Source of the DNA: Synaphobranchus kaupii
Lineage: Eukaryota; Chordata; Actinopteri; Anguilliformes; Synaphobranchidae
Length of the DNA: 64,000 bases
NCBI GenBank assembly: GCA_029718625.1
Contig: CM056383.1
Coordinates: 17,818,722-17,882,721, forward strand
Direction: 5' to 3'
Positions 1-9,961 of the stretch are shown here, piece by piece; the stretch's first letter is position 1; each line of letters begins with the position of its first letter. A model generated the notes under the pieces. The model saw only the letters and a program-made list of their open reading frames with translations. It was not told where the DNA came from and searched no databases. The position numbers and the translations under genes were made by a program.

Positions 1-110
1 GTTAAAAGTAGCTCTATGAACCCTCCTAGAACAGAAGGTCAGAAAGTGGTCACTGATTCCATATGTTAAAACACCACTCTGGGAAATGGACTCCAAGTCC
101 GAGACTAGGA

Positions 111-1115
111 TTAAATCAATGGTGCTGCTAGAAGTAATGCAGACTCTGGTTGGGTCATGAATAAGTTGAGTAAGACCAAACATCTGTCCAGCCCACTGAA
201 AGTTGGGCAGGATTTGTTGGCTATGTCTGTGTTAAAATCACCCATTAAAATACATTCTCTCTCCATGAAATTGGGGCATGCAGACAAAACGTTTTCAAGA
301 AGATCGTAAAAAGAGTTTTGCTGCGGAGGACGATAACATACACCCAAAAGAATGGGTTTGGTTTTAGGGAGGCGAATATCAATCATTAAAATTTCAGACA
401 TGATACTATCAAGGTCTGACCTTATAGTAAAATCTAGGTCTGCTCTAATAAAAGCACAGACCCCACCACCGTACCGATTGCGGTCTTTCCTTACAAGTGA
501 ATAATTATCAATGTAAATTTCAGAGTCACTGATGCTAGCATCAAGCCAGGTTTCTGAAACACAAAAGACACCAACTAAGACTCTGATCTCATCAATCTTC
601 GGCAGCAAACTCCTAACATTGAGGTGTAAAACGTGCAGGCCCTTTTCGGTAAAGGGTTTACATAAGTGCATTAAAGGTTGGGACAATGAATCCGACAGTG
701 AGACAGGGCCCAGATTGGGCTTAACGTTGCCAGATAACAATAATAATAGAAAGATAAGACACCTTTTCCTTTTGTAAGCACAAGAAACATCCTTCACCTC
801 TGAGAAAGAGACCAAACGAGGATTATCAGAGCTCAAAAAACAATGCTGAAGTAGCATAATAGATGTGAACTGTGCAAAACAGGCATTATTAATGGGGCTG
901 ATAAAAACAGAAAATAAAATGAAACTAAAACGGACAGAAATAAAACTGGAGCCTTTGCAGGGAACACTCACCGCTAGTAATATCTCAGACTCATGAACGG
1001 GCGGTTGTACCTGATTAGTAAGAGTCCCAGGATCCAGGGTAGATAAAAAGAAAAGTAAAATAATAAAAGGAGCCATCTTTACTGTCCGACAAAGAGGCCC
1101 ACTTTGAGACGTCAT
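111..1115 (-). pseudogene. LINE ORF with endonuclease/exonuclease/phosphatase (APE) domain, frameshifted
   Basis: This 334-codon minus-strand ORF has a hydrophobic N-terminal half (several Ile/Leu/Phe-rich stretches up to about residue 128). A 2A-like motif follows at residues 129-137, then the APE endonuclease from about residue 160. Visible landmarks are LHLNVRSLLPK (start of the fold), SETWLD (with the catalytic Glu), GGGVCAFIR, GVCYRPP and GDFN (catalytic Asp-Asn). APE endonucleases nick target DNA to prime reverse transcription. The last residues read out of frame: codons matching the next endonuclease block lie in another minus-strand frame below about base 175, so the copy is frameshifted. 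No reverse transcriptase is in view because the window ends. It could belong to the same family as the LINE at 45.1-47.6 kb, but no overlapping segment allows a test. Confidence 0.72.
705..731 (-). other. degenerate 2A-like ribosome-skipping motif in the LINE ORF
   Basis: Residues 129-137 of the LINE ORF read GNVKPNLGP, directly after a Leu-rich stretch. The canonical 2A signature is D-x-E-x-N-P-G-P. Here the Asp, Glu and penultimate-block Pro are replaced (N, K and L), so skipping activity is doubtful. 2A-like motifs are known from APE-type LINEs, in the same place upstream of the endonuclease. Confidence 0.45.
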
Positions 1116-1569
1116 ACGAGTCGCGGGAAACCCGGATGAAGTGGAGATTCCCCTGATATGGCGGCGTGACTTTCCGACGCTCCTCAGGGAAATCCGTTCT
1201 TTGAATATTGAAGAATATTGGGACAGCTAATCCGCTTCACCGTCCAGCCAAGTTCAGGTGAGCAGCTTGCCAGTTGTAACTGAAACAGGGAGGGAAGCCA
1301 TCTGGAGGACTTGCCGTGGAGCTCCAATACCCAAAGTGCAAAGCTGGTTAGCTGGTAGCTTGAGGTAGAAATCGGACTGCCGATAGTACTGTTGCCCCTC
1401 GTGAAGGACTCAGGCTGGGCCGGTGAGATGCTGCTGCCGCGGGAGGACGTGTCGTAGTTAAAATCCGGGGTTCTCTCTGAACACCAGTGAGTTGCCGATT
1501 TGCTTACGCAGTCTGTTCCTCTGATCGCATTTTCTTTTCTTATGATACAATGATAAAAAACATACATCC

Positions 1570-2059
1570 AAATCAACACAAAAATGGTTAACTGAACACA
1601 AAATCAAGCTTCTGCCATGGCCATCTCAGTCTCTTGACCTAAACCCCATTGAAAACCTGTGGGCTGAGCTGAAGAGGAAAGTCCACAAGAGAGGACCTAG
1701 GACTCTGGATGATCTGGAAAGATTCTGTAAAGAGGAATGGTCTCAGATTTCTTGCTCTGTATTCTCCAACCTTATTAGATGTTACTGGAGAAGACTCAGT
1801 GCTGTTTTATTGGCAAAGGGAGGTTGTACAAAGTATTAAATGCAGGGGTGCCAATCATTGTTGCACATGTGGTTTTGTTAAAAATAATTATTTCTTGATC
1901 AGGGATTTTTTTTTCTCAGAATAAATTTGCTTCAATTAAAGGTTGGATTTTCCTCATTTTTTCAGTGTGAGATTAAGCTAATTCACCAAATGGTGAATTA
2001 TTTATAACCCTTTTTACTCATCTTTACCAGGGGTGCCAATAATTGTGGAGGGCACTGTA
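1570..2059 (+). mobile_element. Tc1-like DNA transposon, 3' remnant with transposase C-terminus and right terminal repeat
   Basis: In the + orientation the sequence encodes the C-terminal end of a Tc1 transposase. Its signature is SLDLNPIENLWAELKRKV (about 1632-1685), where the Glu of NPIEN is the third residue of the DDE triad. Stop codons and frameshifts follow. The element ends in the common fish Tc1 terminus GGTGCCAATAATTGTGGAGG and ACTGTA (to about 2059). The 5' two thirds are missing. The adjacent LINE at 1-1565 marks the break. Inactive relic. Confidence 0.8.
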
Positions 2060-2373
2060 GATATTACTAGACATTCCTTATTTTAGCTCAACAGAATTAT
2101 TTGAACACAAACATACTGAAATGAATGTCTGTGTGCATTTATTTCCTGTGCAAATCCTGACTCTAGGCCTGGTGTTGGTTCTGTTCCCTCGTTTGCTTCT
2201 ATTCCCTTTCAGCGATAATTCAAGAAGGGCCCATGCTCCCAACACACACACGCCGTCACTTTCAAGTGCCATTATATATTTCCTGTGATGAGTAATATTG
2301 GAAAGGCTATAATGACTGTGCCACTGCCATCTGGGAAGATACAATGTGAGTCTGCAGGAACATCATGTACATT

Positions 2374-4518
2374 TGGGTCATTCCGTGTCAAATCAACCAG
2401 TGGTCCCTGCATGACCCTCTCAGATTTTGACTCCATCATAATAATCCATTGTATGAAAAATGCACACACACAAAAAATCTGCCTCATACGACATGTCGTT
2501 TCCGAGATATGGCCTCCTGAAATTTGCTCAAAACCTCCGTCTTTCACGCTTGTGTCGTGAAAACGCGCGAATATGATTTCTTCTGACTTTGCAAGCTTAT
2601 AACTTGGGATTGGTAACAGCAATAGAGCTGAAACTTGGTATTCTAACTTAATTTATTCCGTCTTGCACGAAACTGGCCTCAGATTACTTGTACCCCCTTC
2701 CCTTTTCAAGTTATACACCGAAATTAGCCACTTTGTTCAGTCGCACATGTTTTTGGTGATTTTCGAGGTCACCCTGTGCCCATATGAGTAGACATATACA
2801 TCCCATATCACAGATGTATTATCTATAGGTGTATATCTATGGTCACAAGCAGGTACAGGCTAATCAATTCATTTGTAAAGGAATGACATCCATCCAAAGT
2901 TGGGTCTGGGTGAAAAAAAGTCAAAAACACAACCGTCCGTCTTGTCAATGGATCACCATGTGGACAGTTAAAACTGTTAAAGAAATTTACACCAGTTAAA
3001 CAGATATATTAGATCTACTCATCAATCAAATTTCAGCTTTGGGACTCAACTCCTTCATGGTTAGATAGCATTTTGAAAAGTACACATATTTTAACATATC
3101 GGGAATTCACATAAGTCTTAAGAGTTACGTTACTACTTAAAAGTGTCAAATTATGTATCAGACATCAAACAGAATAGTACATGTACTTTAAACCATACAC
3201 TGATAATGTCAGATAATGTCACTCCACTTCTCCATGCCAATAGTTTTATGTCCTCTTGTGACAACTCGGTTGCAGCCATCAAACCCCTTTCTCTTCTGGA
3301 GGTTGTTTTGTGGCAAGCATCATTTAACACCAAACCAATACTGCAGTCTGACATGGAAGATGTCCCTGCCATTTTGATGAGTTTATGAATACTGCTTCCA
3401 AAATAAGTGTTATTGCATTGTAGGCCTAGGAAACAAAACTATGCATGGTACAGCACATGCATGTTTCGCAGTTAGTAAATAAATATAGTTGGGTTGTATT
3501 CTGTAATTGACGAGGCTCACTGATGGGATCTCAATTCTTGAATGATAGAGCTAGAATGAACATTTACATTACATTTACATTTTAGTCATTTGGCAGACGC
3601 TCTTATCCAGAGCGACGTACATTAGTGCATTTTCAAACTGGGAACAAGTGCGTTAAAACAACCCTAAAAGGTAAATACGATTTCAAGCACCAGGCGTAGT
3701 CAGTATGATTTCTTTTTTTTAAAATTAAATTAAATTTATTTTTTTTGTTGCCTGGTAATGGGAAATCCCATCATTGTGTAATGGGTTATCCCTGTATTTA
3801 CCTGACATGGGAAAATCCCACATCTAACCTTAGCTCTAGGCCCTAGGGGGCATCTTAACTTTATTTTACCTATCTCCTGTGATAAATATGCATGTTGTGA
3901 TCTGTCCACATGGTGATCCATTGACAAGACGGACGGTTGTGTTTTTGACTTTTTTTCACCCTCACCCAAATTTGGATGGATGTCATTCCTTTACAAATTA
4001 ATTGATTAGACTGTACTTGCTTGTGACCATAGACATACACCTATAAATAATACATCTGTGATATGGGATGTATATGACCACTCGTATGGGCACAGGGTGA
4101 CCTCGAAAATCACCAAAAACATGTGCAACTGAACAAAGTGGCTACTTTGGGTGCATATAACTTGAAAAGGGAAGGGGGTACAAGTAATCTGATGTCAAAT
4201 TGTAATTCTTACAAATTGGAAGAAAGTAAGTTAAGATACCAAGTTTCAGCTTTATTGCTCTTACCAATCCCAAGTTATAAGCTTCCAAAGCGGAAAAAAT
4301 CACATTTGCGCATTTTCACGACTCGCGAGTGCAAAACACGGAGGTTTTGAGCAAATTTCAGGAGGCCATATCTCGGAAACGACATGTCGTATGAGGCAAA
4401 TTTTTTGTGTGTGTTCATTTTTCACACAATGGATTATTATGATAGAGTTTCATCAAAATCTGAGAGGGTCATACAGGAACTTTTCAGAAAACTGTTTTAT
4501 TTGACATGGAATGACCCA
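2374..4518. mobile_element. 2.1-kb palindromic DNA transposon with about 600-bp inverted arms
   Basis: The left arm (2374-2965) and right arm (3900-4518) are inverted copies of each other. The outer ends read TGGGTCATTCC and GGAATGACCCA. Inner matches include the blocks around CGACATGTCGT and the stretch reading GTGGACAG / CTGTCCACAT. The arms differ by scattered substitutions and short indels. The spacer (about 2966-3900) holds no convincing gene and contains a short SINE-like piece at 3563-3640. A clear target duplication was not identified. This is a foldback-type non-autonomous element; the short ORFs in both arms are by-products of the palindrome. Confidence 0.8.
3563..3640 (+). repeat. 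fish dispersed SINE/LINE tail fragment
   Basis: The string TTTGGCAGACGCTCTTATCC followed by AGAGCGACGTAC is a very common interspersed fish repeat. A second, worn copy lies at about 21673-21730 inside asb1 intron 3. Here it sits in the spacer of the palindromic element at 2374-4518, either as a nested insertion or as part of the spacer. Confidence 0.5.
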
Positions 4519-4549
4519 TTTATAAAAAATATCTGGCTGCGAGACCAGT

Positions 4550-4715
4550 GGAGTATACTACGAAGCAGGATTACAGAGTTAGCTAGATAACTGCACTGAG
4601 TTAAATCTGGAACGGCTCTTTTTACTTCAGTCCATGTTCCAGATTGGGAGAGTTCTGGGTTTTACTCAGTGCAGTTATCCCGTTAACTCAGTAATCCTGC
4701 TTTGTAGTATACCTC
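4550..4715. mobile_element. 166-bp palindromic MITE
   Basis: The two halves are inverted copies: GTATACTACGAAGCAGGATT at the left and AATCCTGCTTTGTAGTATAC at the right. The interior halves are CACTGAGTT.AAATCTGGAAC and GTTCCAGATT...ACTCAGTG. A diverged second copy lies at 4985-5125. No coding capacity. Confidence 0.75.
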
Positions 4716-4984
4716 CCAGGCTTCCAAATGTTTCAGATTTTAGCAGGGACAATCTCTACTTGCTACTCCTGTCCCAAAATATGTTGTGATAAATATTTTC
4801 AAATGCTAAATTGCATTTCATCCAATGTTCACATGAAACCTAAAATATATAAGTTAATTAATAATTTATTCTAAAATGATCCTCTTTATATTTTTGAGGC
4901 CATAGGTAGGTGGTTGCATCCAACAAGCACTAAAGATACAGGAAAAGTAGAGGCCATGGGGGTATTCCCCATTGTGCTGCAGAA

Positions 4985-5125
4985 AATCCATTGAGTTATC
5001 CACTGAGTTAGCTGTAACAGCTCTCTTTACTTTGGTCCATGTTCCAGATTTTGGTGGGTTCCGGGTTTTACTCAGTGCAGTTATACAGCTAATTTAGTAA
5101 TCCTGATTTGTGGATAGCCCCCTTG
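4985..5125. mobile_element. second, eroded copy of the 4550-4715 MITE
   Basis: It shares the internal blocks GTTCCAGATT, ACTCAGTGCAGTTAT and AGTAATCCTG with the neighbouring MITE, but its outer ends are worn (GATTTGTGGATAGC in place of the GTATAC end). Non-coding. Confidence 0.6.
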
Positions 5126-5587
5126 CCACACAACTAATCCTTGACGACTAAGCGCCTGGATAACTGTTGAAAGTGACAACCTGTGCAACCCATCCTTGAT
5201 ATCGCATCTTACATGATGGCTGACACCGAGAGTACAGAATTACACATACTGGGCCTCATTCATAAAGTGTGAGCAGAACGAATTTGTACGTAAATCGTTC
5301 GTATTAGCAATTTTGCCCGTATGCATTCATCAACGTTTTCATATCTGAGATTTGTTTGTACGTACAAACAAACTTTACACCTGCTCAGGACCACACGTAG
5401 CCTACCTCATACATAAATTCAAAATGTCAAATGTACTGTAGCTTCTGAATATCAATTCAAGCATGACAAAATGTAGCCTCTGAAATACACAATACAAACG
5501 TAGCTAATTAAATTACGATTGTAAAAAGCCTTTTTTGATAGAAGGCTTCGGACTCTTCCACCGTCACTTGCAATCTTTCTTCGCAGT

Positions 5588-6583
5588 TTAACGGGGACAT
5601 GAAGCACTCGGTAAAGTGGCTCTGGTTCGTTAGCTTTTTTACCTTAAATTAGATATGACCGTGCGTTCAAATCTCAAACCAACCCGTATTTGCTGGAAAA
5701 AGAAGTTGAAATTAGCTTTTTTCCCCACTAGGGCGCAGCCATCTTGGACCAACTGCGGTCGTGACGTCACTAGGTTGGTCGGCCTCAGCTGCTCAATGTA
5801 TTCCTATGGGAAAATAGCTGACTTTCAGTGAGCTCAACGATGTATCGTGAGCAAAAAATAAAACAAAAAACGCACAGACGGTCTTTTTCTATTGCCCCAA
5901 GATGCTCAAATGAGTATTACCGAACAAAACTTAATTTCAAACTTAATTTCCACAAACTGCTTCTGACCCGTTCTGACCATAGCCTACTGGCTGCTGTGAC
6001 CTGATGAGCCGGCAACTGCAGCGTCGCTGCATTGCCTTGATAAACGGTTTGCGAGCTAAAGTCGTGTCTAGCTAATATTGCCTATATAAAATAAGCGTTA
6101 GCTTGTGATGCTTGGTCGCGGTAGGTATATATTTGCAGGCTGTTAACTAATATAGCAAGGCAATGCAGTGGCGCTGCAGTTCCCGGCTGGCCACAGCATT
6201 AATATGGTCAGAAGCAGTTCGTGGAAATTAAGTTTGAAATTAAGTTTTATTCGCTAATACTCATTTGAGCATCTTGGGGCAATAGAAAAAGACCGTCTGT
6301 GCATTTTTTGTTTTATTTTTTGCTCACGATACATCGTTGAGCTCACTGAAAGTCAGCTATTTTCCTATAGGAATACATTGAGCAGCTGAGGCCGACCAAC
6401 CTAGTGACGTCACGACCGCAGTTGGTCCAAGATGGCTGCGCCCTAGTGGGAAAAAAGCTAATTTCAACTTCTTTTTCCAGCAAATACGGGTTGGTTTGAG
6501 ATTTTAACGCACGGTCGTATCTAATTTAAGGTAAAAAGCTAACGAACCAGAGCACTTTACCGAGTGCTTCATGTCCCCTTTAA
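5588..6583. mobile_element. 1-kb palindromic element flanked by TTAA
   Basis: The left half begins GGGGACATGAAGCACTCGGT after a TTAA (5588-5591). The right half ends ACCGAGTGCTTCATGTCCCC followed by TTAA (6580-6583). The arms stay alignable over about 450 bases each, through TTGGTCCAAGATGGCTGCGC and GTGACGTCAC, to a short centre near 6060-6110. TTAA duplication is typical of piggyBac-type and some other cut-and-paste elements. No transposase is present, so this would be a non-autonomous copy. The few differences between arms suggest a fairly recent origin. Confidence 0.8.
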
Positions 6584-8740
6584 GGATTGAAAAGAATCCG
6601 ATCTAGAATGTTTACATTCACAGCAGGTTCCATTTTCTTTCAAATGCAGCCAAATGAAATGGCAAAAGCTAACGTTACAAAAAGTGAGCTAGTTTAGGCT
6701 GATGTTAGGTAATGTTAAATCACTAACATTCGCAATTAGCTAGCTATTAACGCTACAAAACAAAACTGATAAAATTTTAATATTTACAATAAAAATCACC
6801 ACTGACAACGCCACAACCATAAAAACTGAATAAATCTCTTTCTCGCTCCCTTTCTCTCTCTCTTAGAGAAACCTCCTCTATGTGCAAGTGTGTATGCTTG
6901 CATGGAAACGCCATAAAGATCATCACCACCAGCATGTCCTATATTTCCACCAGACAGAGAACAATAATGAGGAAAGAATGCCTTATTGTGAAAGATAAAT
7001 AAAAATAGCTTCCATAGAAAACACATTTTGGCCAGTGTGTGTCCTCGCCCCAAAATCAGCCCTGCAATAAACCTTTCCTTTCCTTCACCGGTTGTGTCCA
7101 CAGACTGACATAATGCTAAATCCATCATTTTCAGCACATAGCCTATATTGTCTCGTTTTTTTAACAAAAATCATCATGAGTTTTTCCCCTCAGCTGTTTC
7201 TTTAACTGTGGAGGGGGGGAGACAGAGAGTGAGAGAGAAAAAAAATCTGCATCACTCTCACACAACAAGAATATAATATTTTATTTTCTGTTCCCTGAAA
7301 TTGCATTGGCTGAGGGACGACCTCTCTCAAAACGGGACCCTGAAATGCCTGAACTGCAGGTCCCACCCCATTTGACCCAAAAGGAGGGCCCCACTAAGTC
7401 CAAAACCGTTCTGAATATGCACCCCTTGTCCATAGCCTCCTCCTTCGCCTCCTGTACATATAGCTGGGAGACAGCTTTTTAGCCGTTTCAGCCACTGCTC
7501 ACACCATCTAATGGAGAGAGAGAGAGCGAGAGAGCGAGCGCGAGCTAGCTGAAGAAGAAAGTGCTACCTTTTGTTCACTGTCCATGGTGTTTCAGTGTGT
7601 GAAAACAGGTCATCAGATTCTAATTTTTTTCTGGCAGCTGACCTACTTCAGATCTTCCAGTTCACTCACATCTGAGTGTGAGACTGAAAGGTACATATTC
7701 ACTGCATATTATTATTATTATTATTATTCTCTTTTTTGGGGGGCTTTCTCCTTATTCTAGAGATGAGCTGTTTGGGAGGCACAAACAGACCGCGTCCTCC
7801 ACGCTTGGCAGATTGTAGAGGAATGTGATGCGCAGCATTTTTGCTGATTCATTCAGCTGATTGGAAAGCAACACCCACTTGCAGAAAAAGCCATTTCATA
7901 TTTAACTTTCTTTCAGTTAAAAATGGTTGTGAAACTCTTGCTTCATATTATAAAACAATAAAAATATATATGCATTTTAGTGTAGCTTATGGATTTCATA
8001 AATGGTATGTGAGACCTAAAATTATTTTTAAAAACACCAGCCCATGGTGTTAACCTACGACTTCTCAATGTGTTGGAATGACTCACTGAGCATGTTATTT
8101 GCAAAGACAATCCACCATTTTAAACACTGTTTGAAGTAATACTTCATTAAAGATTAATTTATACTGTTTTTATGTCAGCTGCTTCTAAATGTCTTTCAGG
8201 ATATATCTTTATATCTTAAATATAGTGATATTGTAATAGTATGTGCACGTGTACTGTTGTGTTGTGTGTGTGTGTGTGTGTGTGGCCCAGCTCCACACAG
8301 ATCCAGCTGAGCAAACAGCAATCGGACAGGGTGGTAAAAAGGGAGGGTGGGGGGCGGGGGGGCTGCAGGTTTCCTCTGTGTCCTCAGCATCCTCCAACAC
8401 ATCTTCATTACTTTACCGTCCTTTAGCATCAGATGTGTTCATAAGCCAGTCCTGACATTATATATCCCACATTCCCTGTGTTTTATCTTTTTACAAACAC
8501 CAGTAGGTCTGTATAATTTGGATTACAGTTTTTTTGTCTCAAAATCCAAACAATTAAATATAGTCTCCATTTCTATTTAATGCTTTATTGCTATCATGGA
8601 AATGTGAAATTCATTATGTGTGATAATTTCATTTAGAGTTTAAAAACCTCTCCCACATTGAGTGTTAACAAAACCCACCCCCACCCCTCCATGCTTCTCT
8701 CCCCTCCTTTTGGTAGTCTTTCACACCTCTCCCTCTCTCC
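6584..8740. other. intergenic, no gene recognised
   Basis: There is no ORF with recognisable similarity. Present are a GA-rich tract (7509-7560), a short (ATT)n run (7708-7727), a (TG)n run (8263-8284) and AT-rich single-copy sequence. The stretch 7440-7700 (TACATATAGC, then a GA-rich leader) loosely resembles a promoter plus leader, but no coding sequence follows. Confidence 0.5.
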
Positions 8741-8753
8741 TGCCTGTATGCAG

Positions 8754-8867
8754 AAGCAAGCGCCAGAGTCATAGATGGCTAGGAGTGGGCAGTGGACCTG
8801 GTCTGCAGGCTGTACATGATCATGGATTAAATCCAGGAGGACGTGGACTCCATACAGAGAGAGTTGG
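8754..8867 (+). pseudogene. possible exon relic resembling the C-terminal coiled coil of TRAF3IP1
   Basis: A strong acceptor-like run (pyrimidine tract, then TGTATGCAG ending at 8753) precedes a short segment. In one frame (8819-8866) it reads IMD-stop-IQEDVDSIQREL. This resembles, from memory, the C-terminal IMDYIQEDMDAMQNEL region of TRAF3IP1 (IFT54), whose gene neighbours ASB1 in human. The expected Tyr codon is TAA (8828-8830), another in-frame stop lies upstream (8780-8782), and the sequence runs directly into the 36-bp minisatellite instead of completing the exon. It therefore looks like a dead fragment, or a coincidental match over about 16 residues. A protein alignment would decide. 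Confidence 0.3.
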
Positions 8868-9960
8868 GGCAGGGGGTCACTGGATCTCCATCAGTCTCAA
8901 TGGGGCAGGGGGTCACTGGATCTCCATCAGTCTCAATGGGGCAGGGGGTCACTGGATCTCCATCAGTCTCAATGGGGCAGGGGGTCACTGGATATCCATC
9001 AGTCTCAATGGGGCAGGGGGTCACTGGATCTCCATCAGCCTCAATGGGGCAGGGGGTCACTGGATCTCCATCAGTCTCAATGGGGCAGGGGGTCACTGGA
9101 TCTCCATCAGCCTCAATGGGGCAGGGGGCTACTGGGTCTGCATCAGTATCAATGGGGCAGGGGGTCACTGGATCTCCATCAGCCTCAATGGGGCAGGGGG
9201 TCACTGGATCTCCATCAGTCTCAATGGGGCAGGGGGTCACTGGATCTCCATCAGTCTCAATGGGGCAGGGGGTCACTGGATCTCCATCAGTCTCAATGGG
9301 GCAGGGGGTCACTGGATCTTCATCAGTCTCAATGGGGCAGGGGGTCACTGGATCTCCATCAGTCTCAATGGGGCAGGGGGTCACTGGATCTCCATCAGTC
9401 TCAATGGGGCAGGGGGTCACTGGATCTCCATCAGTCTCAATGGGGCAGGGGGTCACTGGATCTCCATCAGTCTCAATGGGGCAGGGGGTCACTGGATCTC
9501 CATCAGCCTCAATGGGGCAGGGGGCTACTGGGTCTGCATCAGTATCAATGGGGCAGGGGGTCACTGGATCTCCATCATTCTCAATGGGGCAGGGGGTCAC
9601 TGGATCTCCATCAGCCTCAATGGGGCAGGGGGCTACTGGGTCTGCATCAGTATCAATGGGGCAGGGGGTCACTGGATCTCCATCATTCTCAATGGGGCAG
9701 GGGGTCACTGGATCTCCATCAGCCTCAATGGGGCAGGAGGTCACTGGATCTCCATCAGTCTCAATAGGGCAGGGGGTCCCTGGATCTCCATCAGTTTCAA
9801 TGGGGCAGGAGGTCACTGGATCTCCATCAGTCTCAATAGGGCAGGGGGCTCACTGGATCTGCATCAGTCTCAGTGCGGCAGGGGGTCCCTGGATCTCCAT
9901 CAGTTTCAATGGGACAGGGGGTCCCTGGATCTCCATCAGTCTCAATAGGGCAGGGGGCTG
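8867..9960. repeat. 36-bp minisatellite, about 30 units
   Basis: The unit starts GGGGCAGGGGGTCACTGG and continues ATCTCCATCAGTCTCAAT. Because the period is divisible by three, several frames on both strands stay open across the array; these are not genes. A variant unit with GGGCTACTGGGTCTGCATC occurs at about 9121, 9517 and 9625, and the last two lie in a 108-bp (3 x 36) higher-order repeat. Units past 9730 are more diverged. Confidence 0.95.
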
Positions 9961-9961
9961 A

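Larger units (their letters stand above)
1..1565 (-). mobile_element. 5' portion of an APE-type non-LTR retrotransposon (L2/CR1-like LINE), cut by the window edge
   Basis: The minus strand carries the start of a LINE. About 450 bases of GC-rich 5' untranslated sequence (roughly 1116-1565) lead into an ORF with an endonuclease domain (111-1115). The endonuclease reading continues in another frame from about base 175 down to base 1, so the copy runs off the left edge and has at least one frameshift. The upper boundary near 1565 abuts a Tc1-like transposase fragment that resumes in frame at about 1570, so the LINE probably inserted into, or was truncated against, that transposon. The L2/CR1 assignment rests on endonuclease motifs seen by eye. 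Confidence 0.75.

Noticed and set aside
8867..9960. CRISPR-like array of 36-bp repeats
   Set aside because: Units are contiguous with no unique spacers, and the host is clearly a vertebrate.
8662..9961. Long ORFs of 330-430 codons with 12-residue repeats on both strands
   Set aside because: They follow from a 36-bp minisatellite whose period is a multiple of three; several frames are open at once, there is no start context and no unique domain.
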